From: Palsa-744 sp036498265 | Lineage (GTDB): Bacteria > Actinomycetota > Thermoleophilia > Solirubrobacterales > Solirubrobacteraceae | Length of the DNA: 64,000 bases | Assembly (NCBI GenBank): GCA_036498265.1 | Contig: DASYFT010000031.1 | Location: 62,001 to 126,000 of the forward strand | Reading direction: 5' to 3' | Shown: one piece after another, positions 15,889-24,443 of the stretch | Layout of the letters: each line of letters starts with the position of its first letter | How positions within the stretch are numbered: the first letter of the stretch is position 1 | Notes under the pieces: generated by a model | What the model saw: the letters and a program-made list of their open reading frames with translations, nothing else | The model's database searches: none | Told to the model about the DNA's origin: nothing | Translations under genes and position numbers: made by a program

Positions 15889-18032
15889 CGCGCTGCCGAG
15901 TCCTGCTTCCCGCAGTCTGCTGCGCCGTCCTGCTCGCCGTCGCGGCCGGCGCGCGCGCTGATGTCTTCGAACCGATCTCGCTGGTATCGGAGAGCCCCAG
16001 CCAGCAGGCGGAGTACGCCCACGACCCCGTGATCTCCGCCGGCGGCCGTTATCTGGCGTTCGACGGCTCCTTCGGCGGGCTGACGGGAGTGTGGCGGCGC
16101 GACCTCGCCAGCGGAGCGGTCGAACAGGTCGCCGGCGGGGACGCCGAGCTTCCATCGATCAGCGACGACGGCCGCTATGTCAGCTTCACGACGACGGCCG
16201 CGCTGGCGCCCGGGGACCACAACACCGGGCCGGATGTCTACGTGCGCGACATGGGCCTCGAAGCCTCCCAGCCGGGAGCCTTCACGCTCGCCTCGGCAGC
16301 GAACGGCTCCGACGAAGGATTGACGTACGCGGCCTCGAGCGAATCCTTCTACGGGTCGCTCGCCGCGGGTCGCTCGGCTCTCAGCGGCGACGGGCGCAAG
16401 GTCGCGTTCGTCACCACCTCGGTCTCGAACCTGGTGCCGGACCCGGAACTCGAACAGAAAGAACGAGAAGAAGGCCTCACCCCGAGGCCGCACACGCCGG
16501 CGCTCCAGGTCGCCGTGCGGGAACTCGATACGAGGAGCACCCAGCTCGTGAGCTCGGCGTATCCGCAGGGGATCGAACCGAAGCCTGTGTCGGCCGTCGA
16601 AGGAGCCAACACGCTCGGTGCCGTGTACGCCGAAGGCGGGCTGGGCGTGCCGCCCCGGTTCAGACCGATCGAAGCCTACGTCGCCCCGCCCTTCTTCGGC
16701 GCGTCGCTCAGCGCCGACGGGTCGACGGTCGCGTGGCTCGGCCAGGACGTCGGCGATCAGGCACCCGTCGCCGCCGGCGAAACGCTCAAACGCAACTACG
16801 CGGAACCTCTCTGGAGGCGGATCGCCGACGGTCCCTCGGCGCCGACCCGACGGCTCGCCGGCGGATCGGCGGGGCCGTTCGCGGTCTTCAAGGAACCGAA
16901 CTTCCCGGGCACCTGGGCGGGGGGAACCGGCGACATCATCCCTCGCCTGAGCGCAGACGGCTACACGGTCGCCTTCCTCGCCAACGCGCCGCTCCTCGCC
17001 TCCGGATCGGGCTTCGGCACCGCTGAGCACAACAGCGACCTGTACGTGGGGAACATGCGCGACGGGTCGATCAGGCCGCTCACGGAGGCGGCCAGCGGCA
17101 ACAACAGCGATCTCGCCACGACCGCGCCGATAATCGATCTCGGCATCTCCAGCGACGGGAGCAAGGTTGCGTTCACGACCAAGCGGACCGTGTTCCCGCT
17201 CGGGTCACCCGCCTACGTGACCGCTCCCGCCGCCGTGCCCGGGATGGTCGAGCTCTTCGACGTCGACCTCGAAGACGACACGCTGACGCGGGTCACCCAT
17301 GGCTTCGAAGGAGCCGGCAGCGAACATCCGCACCCGGTCAAGCCGCCGGGCGAAGATCCGTACAGCCAGGTGGCCGACGGCGCGCTGTCCCCGTCCTTCA
17401 GCGCGGACGGCAACACGCTGTCCTTCTCCTCGACCGCCTCCAACCTGGTCTACGGCGACGGCAACACGCCGCCGCTCGGCCACGAAAGCAAAATCTTCGA
17501 CGGCAGCGACGCCTTCCTGGTCGTGCGCAAGGTGTTCACGCCGACGCCCACCGAAGCGTACGTCTCGAGCCCGCCGGCCAACCCTGCGCTCGTGCCGTCG
17601 TGGCGGCTGGGCGTCACCGCGTTCTCGCGCCGCGACGGAAGCGTGCTGCTCGAGGTCCTGGTGCCCGGGGCGGGAACGCTGCACGCGGGGGCGAGCGCGG
17701 CTGTGCGCGTTCAGGTGGTGACCCCGGCAAGAAGCTCACGACGGTCGAAGGGCCGGAGCAGGCGCGGCGCTGTCCTCGCGACCCGCACGGTTGCCTCGCG
17801 CAACGGATCGGCGCACGCCGACGGGCTTGTGACGCTCACCCTCAGCCTCGCTCACAGGTACAAGTCGCTGGCCGCGCGCCGAGGTGGCCTGTCGGCGAAC
17901 GTCCGGCTGCTCTTCAGCTCGCCCGGCCGCCCGTCACTGCACGAAACGCTCACGGTGACGTTCCGCCGGGTGACGCGCGCCAAGGCGCGTCCTCACAAGT
18001 CAGCTCACCACAAGGCGAGCGGGCACCGATGA
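15885..18032 (+). CDS. Secreted TolB/PD40-type beta-propeller protein
   Basis: The 715-residue exported protein has a signal peptide ending near ARA (residue about 25). At least seven WD40-like/PD40 repeats follow, recognisable by S-x-D-G-x-x-V-A-F cores (PSISDDGRYVSF, ALSGDGRKVAF, SLSADGSTVAW, RLSADGYTVAF, GISSDGSKVAF, PSFSADGNTLSF). The C-terminal 130 residues are a basic beta-domain ending in a Lys/His/Arg tail. PD40 propellers typically bind proteins or saccharides. No catalytic domain is seen. Its start overlaps the preceding stop (ATGA) and its stop overlaps the next start. Glu codons in the middle (around 16450-16500) are almost all GAA. Confidence 0.8.
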   Translation: MTRCRVLLPAVCCAVLLAVAAGARADVFEPISLVSESPSQQAEYAHDPVISAGGRYLAFDGSFGGLTGVWRRDLASGAVEQVAGGDAELPSISDDGRYVSFTTTAALAPGDHNTGPDVYVRDMGLEASQPGAFTLASAANGSDEGLTYAASSESFYGSLAAGRSALSGDGRKVAFVTTSVSNLVPDPELEQKEREEGLTPRPHTPALQVAVRELDTRSTQLVSSAYPQGIEPKPVSAVEGANTLGAVYAEGGLGVPPRFRPIEAYVAPPFFGASLSADGSTVAWLGQDVGDQAPVAAGETLKRNYAEPLWRRIADGPSAPTRRLAGGSAGPFAVFKEPNFPGTWAGGTGDIIPRLSADGYTVAFLANAPLLASGSGFGTAEHNSDLYVGNMRDGSIRPLTEAASGNNSDLATTAPIIDLGISSDGSKVAFTTKRTVFPLGSPAYVTAPAAVPGMVELFDVDLEDDTLTRVTHGFEGAGSEHPHPVKPPGEDPYSQVADGALSPSFSADGNTLSFSSTASNLVYGDGNTPPLGHESKIFDGSDAFLVVRKVFTPTPTEAYVSSPPANPALVPSWRLGVTAFSRRDGSVLLEVLVPGAGTLHAGASAAVRVQVVTPARSSRRSKGRSRRGAVLATRTVASRNGSAHADGLVTLTLSLAHRYKSLAARRGGLSANVRLLFSSPGRPSLHETLTVTFRRVTRAKARPHKSAHHKASGHR

Positions 18033-19864
18033 GCGTCCGGGCCCTCAGACTTCCGCTGCTCGTCGCGGCCGTCACGCTCTCGCTGGCGATCCTCTGGGGT
18101 GCGACCGGCACCAGAGCGCTGGCGGAAGGCCTGCAGGACGACGGCGGCGCCAGCTGGCGGCTCGAACAGCCCCAGCCGCCTCCACCGCCACCCGGCGTGC
18201 CGGGCTGCTCCTCGGAACCGGGCAGACCGTGCACGCCCGTCGGCCTCGGCAAGATCGGCGACATCAAATTCTGGGCCCCCAACCGCGGGGTGCTCATCAC
18301 GGCCGGCAACGGAAGCACGATCCCGCCTGGAGTCTGGGCCTACAACGGGATCGGCTGGCACGAGCTGGCCAACGTCTGCGGCGCGACCGACGGGCGAATC
18401 GCCTGGGCCGGTCCGGACGAATTCTGGACGATCTCCGACGAGCGGCCGGGCCAGCCGCCCAACGCCAAAGGCGAACCGGCGCCCGTCGAAGACAACACCC
18501 TCTGCCGGTTCTCGGGAGGCCGCGTGGTCGCCTCCTACGCGTCGCCCGCCTTCAACGCGAACTCCTACGCCGCGATGCACGCCGCCGGGTGCCTCGGCCC
18601 AGCCGATTGCTGGTTCGCGGGAGACCCTCTCCCGGCCGGTCAGACCGGAGCGTTCCACCTGCACTGGGACGGGGGCGGCGTCAGCGAGCTGCCCTACACC
18701 GCGGAAGGCCACTCGGTGCAGGACATGAGCCCATCGGAAGGCCAGATGCTCGAGAGCGTCCGCATCTCCCCCGGCGATCGCGTCAGCGAACCCTCGCCGG
18801 GCCCGCCGGTGCTGCATGCGATCAACCCCGCGGGCGTACAGCCCGTCTTCGAACCGGTCCTGCGACTGCCCCTCTACGCGCCCGAAGAGTTCGCCGGAGC
18901 GCTCGACTTCCTCCATTTGTCCACGGCCGAAGGCATCGCCTGGGGGGCGGCCGGCCCGCAGGCCGAAGCACCGCCCGGGTCGGCGCCGGCACAGGTGACG
19001 GTGGCGCGCAACGCCGGCGGCTCCTGGCGGCAGCTGCTCGGCCCGGGCACCGAACCGTCGGGGGCAGCGCTGTTCCCCAGCCAGGTCGTGGACGGCATCG
19101 CTGCGGAGCCGGGGACCGAAAGCGCGTGGCTCGCACTCGACACCCAGCAGGACGCAGCCCAGCCCAGCCCCACGGCGGCGGCCGCGGTCGCCCGGATCTC
19201 TTCGGCAGGCGGTGTGTCGCAGGAAGACAGCCAGAGCCTCCCGGCGCCCGGCGAAGGGATCGGCCCGAAGGGCGCGGCGGCGAAGATCGCCTGTCCCGGG
19301 GCGCACGACTGCTGGCTTGCGACCACGCAGGGCTGGCTGTTCCACCTGACGAACGGCGAACAGCTCGAACCGGACACCGACCCGGCCTTCGCCGGCCTGA
19401 TCACTGAACGCCCGGAAGACGAAGGCGTCCCGCAGACGCTTCCCGACTCGCCGCCACCCGACGACTCCGGGCTCCCCGGCGAAACGCCGAAAGGAGGCGC
19501 GCTGCCCGAAGTGACGGTGACGGCCGGCGCGGAACGCGTTCCAGTCGCGCTCCTGTCGAAGATCCACACGAGGGTGGTCCACGGCAGCACGCTCGAACTG
19601 CGCTTCCATCTGGCGGTCCGGGCGCGCGTCAGGTTGATCGCAAAACGGCGACACGCCATCGTGGCGAGCACGCGAACGGTCACGTTGGGCGCCGGCAACC
19701 GCAAGCTCCTGCTGCGGCTGAACGTCCACCGCTGGCCGACGAAGCTCGAACTGAAGACCCACCCGCTCGCGCCGTTGCCGACGGTCTCAGCGGCGGCGGG
19801 ATCCAGCGAATCGGTGAGCACCCGGTTGGTCGCGTTCCCGAAGCTGTCGGGACTGCTCCCTTGA
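18029..19864 (+). CDS. Secreted protein of unknown function, propeller-like
   Basis: The 611-residue product starts at the ATG 18029 that overlaps the previous stop (ATGA). A longer frame extends upstream only as an antiphase run through that gene. It has a signal peptide to about residue 31, a poly-Pro stretch, then repeated short blocks around Trp (IKFWAPNRGVLI, GIAWAGPDEFWTI, DCWFAGDPL, DCWLATTQGWLFHL) suggesting a propeller or sialidase-like repeat protein. Paired Cys (CLGPADCW, CPGAHDCW) hint at disulfides. The last 100 residues form a beta-rich basic domain (RVRLIAKRRHAIVAS) similar in style to the C-termini of its operon neighbours. I do not recognise a named family. Confidence 0.72.
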   Translation: MSVRALRLPLLVAAVTLSLAILWGATGTRALAEGLQDDGGASWRLEQPQPPPPPPGVPGCSSEPGRPCTPVGLGKIGDIKFWAPNRGVLITAGNGSTIPPGVWAYNGIGWHELANVCGATDGRIAWAGPDEFWTISDERPGQPPNAKGEPAPVEDNTLCRFSGGRVVASYASPAFNANSYAAMHAAGCLGPADCWFAGDPLPAGQTGAFHLHWDGGGVSELPYTAEGHSVQDMSPSEGQMLESVRISPGDRVSEPSPGPPVLHAINPAGVQPVFEPVLRLPLYAPEEFAGALDFLHLSTAEGIAWGAAGPQAEAPPGSAPAQVTVARNAGGSWRQLLGPGTEPSGAALFPSQVVDGIAAEPGTESAWLALDTQQDAAQPSPTAAAAVARISSAGGVSQEDSQSLPAPGEGIGPKGAAAKIACPGAHDCWLATTQGWLFHLTNGEQLEPDTDPAFAGLITERPEDEGVPQTLPDSPPPDDSGLPGETPKGGALPEVTVTAGAERVPVALLSKIHTRVVHGSTLELRFHLAVRARVRLIAKRRHAIVASTRTVTLGAGNRKLLLRLNVHRWPTKLELKTHPLAPLPTVSAAAGSSESVSTRLVAFPKLSGLLP

Positions 19865-22800
19865 TCTCCTTGCGCCGGCGCGTGCGGTGGGCGCTCTGCG
19901 TCGCCGCGCTCGCGACCACGACGCTCGCGCTGGCGCTGGCCGGGCAGCTGCCCGGCCAGGGCGCCTCCTCGAGGGCGCTCGCGCAGACTGCGACCGGCGA
20001 ACCGCAACCGCAGGACGACGCCTCGGTGCCCGTGCCCAGGGTGACGATGATCGGCTCCTCGCCGCTGGAGGCAGGCAACGAGACCTGGGGGGTGGGCGAA
20101 CAGGCATCTGCAGGCTCGCCCTTCCCGTCCGTCCTCGTGCGCTACACGAGTCAGGAAGGCTGGACGCTTGGACCCGCCCTGCTGGACAGCGCCGGCCAGC
20201 CACTGCAGCGCTTCAGGCTCTTCACGCCCGAAGGAGGGCAGCCCAGCCCGCTCGCCGGCGAGATGACGCCCGCGGGCGGCGGCGTGCTCGCCGGGACCGT
20301 TCCGGGGGATCAGGAATCCGAACAAGCGTGCACGCCGCATGCCCAGCCGGTCGTCCTGGTCCGCAGCCCGGGCGGCGCCTTCCAGGAGACTGCTCCGCTG
20401 CCCCCCGAAGGCGAAGCCGCGCTGACGCCGGGAGAGCACCTCCTCTGCACCAAACGTGCCCCGCTCATCGCGCCGCTCGATGAAGGCGGAGGACACGCCG
20501 GAGCGCTGATCGTCCCCGTACGGGAACCCGGGAAGGTGGAGAGCTCGGTGCTGCACTGGGACGGGAGCACGTGGCGGCGCGAGCCCATAGAAGTCCCCGC
20601 GGCCAGCGCGAGCGACTTCCGCGTGCTGGCCATCGGAGCCGGCTCCCCATCCAACGCCTGGCTGCTCGCCCAGCTCTCATCCGAACCCGGCGCCTACCCG
20701 GCCGGCTCGGTGGCCCTTTTCCGGCGCGCGGTCGGTGGCGAACACGGTGCAGCCTGGCGGCCGGTGGCGCTGAGCGCCGGAGAAGGCGACGGGCAGGCTC
20801 ATCCCCTGGTCGTCAAGGGACAGCTGTTCAGCGTCGCCGGCCTGGGTGAGCCGCCGAAGATCGCCTCCCAGCTGCTGACCGTCACCTCCGAAGGGGTCTG
20901 GGTCGATGGGAAGCGCAACGACATCCAGGCCTCGACGACGATGTTCTTCAAGCCGGAAGGGGGTGCCGGCGGTCACGTGGTCGCGAGCTGGTGCACCGTC
21001 CCCGCCGGCTCCCCGCCCGGCACGCCCGCGTGCGACGAAGAACTGCCCGAACCGCTGCCGACGGGTCCCTCCCGGAGCATCGCCTGGGCGAACCCGTCGA
21101 CGCCCGAAGGACTCGGCGAACGCGTCATAACCGGCTTCCCCGACGGCGTCAGTCTGCGTCTCGACGGCAGGTCGTTCACCCGCGTTCTCGCTCTCGGCGG
21201 AGGCGAAGACGATGTCGGCGGCACGTTCGGGGCCGCCTTCTCGAACCCTCGCGAGGGCTGGCTCGGACAGGAACGGCTGCCGGTCCACCTGACGCTGAAC
21301 CCGAGTCCGAGCCGCCTGTCTACCTGGCCCGTGGCCTTCCACCACTCGCTCGTCGCGATCGCGCCGCAGCCCGGCGTCCCCATCGGCGCGCTCTCGAGCG
21401 AGGCCCTCGCCGTCGGCGACCAGGGAGAGGTCGCGCGCTATCAGCCGGGCAAGGGTTGGATGCCGGAGAGCCTGTTCGGCACTGGCGGACGGATCGCCAA
21501 GCCGAGGCTGCGCGCTGTCGCCTGGCCGACGCCGACGCGCGCCTATTCGGTCGGCGATCTCGGGGAAATGTGGCTGTGGCGCGGGGAGACCGGACTGTGG
21601 GAACCCGATCCGGCGACGCCCTACAACTTCCGCGGCAACCTGCTCGGGATCGCCTTCGATCCCACCAATCCCGCCCGTGGCTACGCCGTCGGTTCGAGCG
21701 GCGTCCTGCTCAGCTACGGCAAGACCTGGACCCAGGAAGCGCTGCCGCCGGCCGCCGCCGGCGCCGACCTCACCTCGATCGCGTTCGCGGGCTCGGAGGC
21801 GATCGTCGCCTACCGCAAACGGGTGGATCCCAACTCCAGCGTGTTCGCCGGTGGCCTGCTGCTGAACGACGGGTCCGGATGGCGGGTCGACGAAGCCGCC
21901 GCCGCGGCGATCGGTGGCGGCACGGCGGGCGTCGTCGCCGGGCTCGCCGACGGCGGCGCCGCCTTCACGCGCGAATCCACGACGGAAGCGCCGCAGGTGT
22001 TCGAGCGCCAGAACGCGGGCGCCCCATGGCAGCCGGTCGCGACGCCGTTCCCGGGGGGCGGCTCGCCGGGATCGCTCGCGCTGTTCCGCGAAGGGGGCGC
22101 TCTGCGCGCCATCGCGGCCGGCAGCCTCGGTGGCGTCGAAACGCCCCCGCCATCGCCGCCGGGGCTTCCTCCTCCGCTGGTACCGCCCTACGGACTCGGC
22201 GCCAACCCCGAACGAGCCCTGCTGCGCCAGACCGCGACCGGCTGGAGTGACGAGCAGCACGAACTGAACAACGTGAGGGAACCGCCGGGCCACTACCGCT
22301 TCTACGACACCGTGTTCGAGCCGGACCCGATCTCCACGGTCCTCGTCGATCCGACGGGCACCCAGGGGTGGGCGGTTGGTGGCTTCGTCGACAACGAAAG
22401 CCATGGAATCCTCGACACGGCCGACGTCGAGCGCTATCCGGCGGACGGTTCCACGCCGCCGGGGATCGCGTCCTCGCCGGTTCCGACCGACGGCTCGCAG
22501 GCCACCTTCGCGATCGCCGGCGGCGCCCAGTGCTCCGCCCCCTGCGCGGATCAGTCCAACGCCGCGATCGGCCCCCAGGTGTGGCTGTCGGCGGCGCTGG
22601 CGCGCGCCGGGCAGATCCCCGGCGTTCGGGCGTTCCTGTACACGGGCCCCGGGGTGACCGCCGGCGAAGTCTCGGTGCGGACGTTGCCGATCCCCTACCG
22701 CCGCGAGCTCGGCCGCTACGCGAGCCTGCTCGCCTCGAGCCCGCTTCCGCCCTATGCGTCCATCGGCCCCACGGAACTCGACGAAACGCAGACCGAGGCC

Positions 22801-24372
22801 GGCTTCGAGCAGGCGTTTGGCGGGTTCCGCGAGCCGTTCGGTCGGGTGGCGCCGGCGCCAGGCGAACCCACCCCCGCGGGTCCCAACGCCGCCGCCTGCA
22901 GCACGCCGGCCGGCTGCCAGTCCCCCTACTACGCGGTCGACTCGACCGGATCAGCCGGAACGGTGCGCGTGATCGTGCTCGACGACAGCACCGACGTCGG
23001 CGAACCACAGCTCGGGTGGCTCGCCGAAGAACTGAGCGCCGCGAAAGCGGGAGGGGAGCCCGCGATCGTCGTAGGCCAAGCTGACCTGAACGCGCAGATC
23101 GGCGCCGGCGACGGTGCGGCGGCGGCGGTCGCCCGCACGATCGTCGGCGGCGGCGCGTCGGCTTACTTCTACGACTCGCCCGAACAGAACGTGACGTTCC
23201 CGCTGCGCTCGGGCGGCGAATCAATCCCGACGTTCGGGTCGGGGACGCTCGGCTATGTCAACGCCAACGCCGAGACAACGGGAGCCTTCCTCGGCGCGAG
23301 CGGCTTTCTCCTGGCGCAGGTCGACTTCGCCAAGCCGCTGGGCAACAACCGCGTGGCCGTCAGCGCCCGGCTGATCCCGAGCATCGGCGAGCTGGCCATG
23401 GAAGCGAAGGACGGAACGCTGCTGCGCCGTAGCCAGCCGGCGCTCTTCGCCGGCCTCGCGCGCCGTCCCCGTGCGGGCAACCGCTCGCGCAACTCCGCGC
23501 ACGTGCGCGAAGTCGACCCCTACATCCCGATCCCGTCGATCTGCCGTAGCGCCCTGTGCGCCAACGGGCTTTTTCCCGAGTACACCTTCAGCTCCTCACG
23601 CCCGCAGGTCGGCGACTTCGTCAAGCAGAACCTCGCCCTGGTGGAAGGCGAACCGCACGCCGTGCTCCACGGCCCCGAAGGCAAGCCCATCCACGACGAA
23701 CACTCGGAACTGTTCTGCGCCTACAACGCGGGTACGACCATCGTAACGATCACCGCGGGAGGGTTGTCCTCCTCGCTGCCCGTGACCGTCCAGGCCGGAA
23801 GCGTTCGCCAGCCCTGCGGGACCACGCCGCTCACCGAACTGCCTCCCGTCGAACAGTCCTCGCCCGCACCCGTCCCGCCGGCTCCGGCGCCCGCCCCCGC
23901 GGGGTCCTCGCCGCCGCCCTCGGCGACCCCGCCGCTCGTGCCCGTCCCACCGATCCCCGCCGCCGCTCCGGTCCCGCCGCCGGCGCGCGTGACCCCCGCG
24001 CTCCCCTTCTTCCTCACGCCCGCCCCCGCCACGCCGCTGCTCGCGGCAGTCCCGCCGCCGGTCCCGACACCGGCTCGTCCCACCCCGCCGAGCGGCACCT
24101 CGGCGGTCACCTCGCCGGTCGAGGCACCTGAACGTGAAGAAGAGGAGGAGGAGGCGACCGAGTCGGTCGGCAACCAGGCATCCGCCTACCGGTCGGCCGA
24201 ACACGAGATGCCGGCCGGGTACATCCTCGGGATCGTCCTGCTCGCGGCGCTCGCGGGAGCTTCGGTGAAGCGCCGCCCGCGCCGCGGCCGCCGCGATGTG
24301 CGTGTGGCACCCGCGACGCTCTCGACGATGCGCTCACAGCGCCGCATGAGCGCCAGGCGCAGATGGCCCTAG
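19861..24372 (+). CDS. Giant membrane-anchored exoprotein with propeller, metallophosphoesterase-like and Ig-like regions
   Basis: The 1503-residue protein starts at a TTG overlapping the previous stop and has an N-terminal signal. Residues about 515-640 hold Ycf48/BNR-like repeats (AVGDQGEVARY, SVGDLGEMWLW, AVGSSGVLLSY). Residues about 900-1130 resemble a calcineurin-like metallophosphoesterase, with YYAVDSTGSAGTVRVIVLDD, GWLAEELSAAK and AIVVGQADL, but the metal-ligand His expected near the last motif is Gln. An Ig/BIG2-like domain follows (VTITAGGLSSSLPVTVQ). A Pro-rich stalk of about 120 residues, an acidic run, one membrane helix (about 1453-1468) and a basic cytosolic tail complete it. 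It is the largest gene in the window and probably a cell-surface structural or binding protein. Confidence 0.75.
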   Translation: MISLRRRVRWALCVAALATTTLALALAGQLPGQGASSRALAQTATGEPQPQDDASVPVPRVTMIGSSPLEAGNETWGVGEQASAGSPFPSVLVRYTSQEGWTLGPALLDSAGQPLQRFRLFTPEGGQPSPLAGEMTPAGGGVLAGTVPGDQESEQACTPHAQPVVLVRSPGGAFQETAPLPPEGEAALTPGEHLLCTKRAPLIAPLDEGGGHAGALIVPVREPGKVESSVLHWDGSTWRREPIEVPAASASDFRVLAIGAGSPSNAWLLAQLSSEPGAYPAGSVALFRRAVGGEHGAAWRPVALSAGEGDGQAHPLVVKGQLFSVAGLGEPPKIASQLLTVTSEGVWVDGKRNDIQASTTMFFKPEGGAGGHVVASWCTVPAGSPPGTPACDEELPEPLPTGPSRSIAWANPSTPEGLGERVITGFPDGVSLRLDGRSFTRVLALGGGEDDVGGTFGAAFSNPREGWLGQERLPVHLTLNPSPSRLSTWPVAFHHSLVAIAPQPGVPIGALSSEALAVGDQGEVARYQPGKGWMPESLFGTGGRIAKPRLRAVAWPTPTRAYSVGDLGEMWLWRGETGLWEPDPATPYNFRGNLLGIAFDPTNPARGYAVGSSGVLLSYGKTWTQEALPPAAAGADLTSIAFAGSEAIVAYRKRVDPNSSVFAGGLLLNDGSGWRVDEAAAAAIGGGTAGVVAGLADGGAAFTRESTTEAPQVFERQNAGAPWQPVATPFPGGGSPGSLALFREGGALRAIAAGSLGGVETPPPSPPGLPPPLVPPYGLGANPERALLRQTATGWSDEQHELNNVREPPGHYRFYDTVFEPDPISTVLVDPTGTQGWAVGGFVDNESHGILDTADVERYPADGSTPPGIASSPVPTDGSQATFAIAGGAQCSAPCADQSNAAIGPQVWLSAALARAGQIPGVRAFLYTGPGVTAGEVSVRTLPIPYRRELGRYASLLASSPLPPYASIGPTELDETQTEAGFEQAFGGFREPFGRVAPAPGEPTPAGPNAAACSTPAGCQSPYYAVDSTGSAGTVRVIVLDDSTDVGEPQLGWLAEELSAAKAGGEPAIVVGQADLNAQIGAGDGAAAAVARTIVGGGASAYFYDSPEQNVTFPLRSGGESIPTFGSGTLGYVNANAETTGAFLGASGFLLAQVDFAKPLGNNRVAVSARLIPSIGELAMEAKDGTLLRRSQPALFAGLARRPRAGNRSRNSAHVREVDPYIPIPSICRSALCANGLFPEYTFSSSRPQVGDFVKQNLALVEGEPHAVLHGPEGKPIHDEHSELFCAYNAGTTIVTITAGGLSSSLPVTVQAGSVRQPCGTTPLTELPPVEQSSPAPVPPAPAPAPAGSSPPPSATPPLVPVPPIPAAAPVPPPARVTPALPFFLTPAPATPLLAAVPPPVPTPARPTPPSGTSAVTSPVEAPEREEEEEEATESVGNQASAYRSAEHEMPAGYILGIVLLAALAGASVKRRPRRGRRDVRVAPATLSTMRSQRRMSARRRWP

Positions 24373-24443
24373 AGAAGATCTCTTCACCTGCCGTTCACGG
24401 GTTCGCAACAGCATCGGCGCCCGCACAAGGCAGTCTTTCGGCA

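Noticed and set aside
13012..17030. Long minus-strand frames opposite the secreted-protein genes.
   Set aside because: No signal peptide, ribosome-binding site or family motif. The plus-strand frames have signals and consistent repeats.
20677..22404. A 575-codon minus-strand frame opposite the giant exoprotein gene.
   Set aside because: Composition is Arg/Gly/Asp-rich shadow sequence. The plus-strand product has propeller and phosphoesterase-like patterns.
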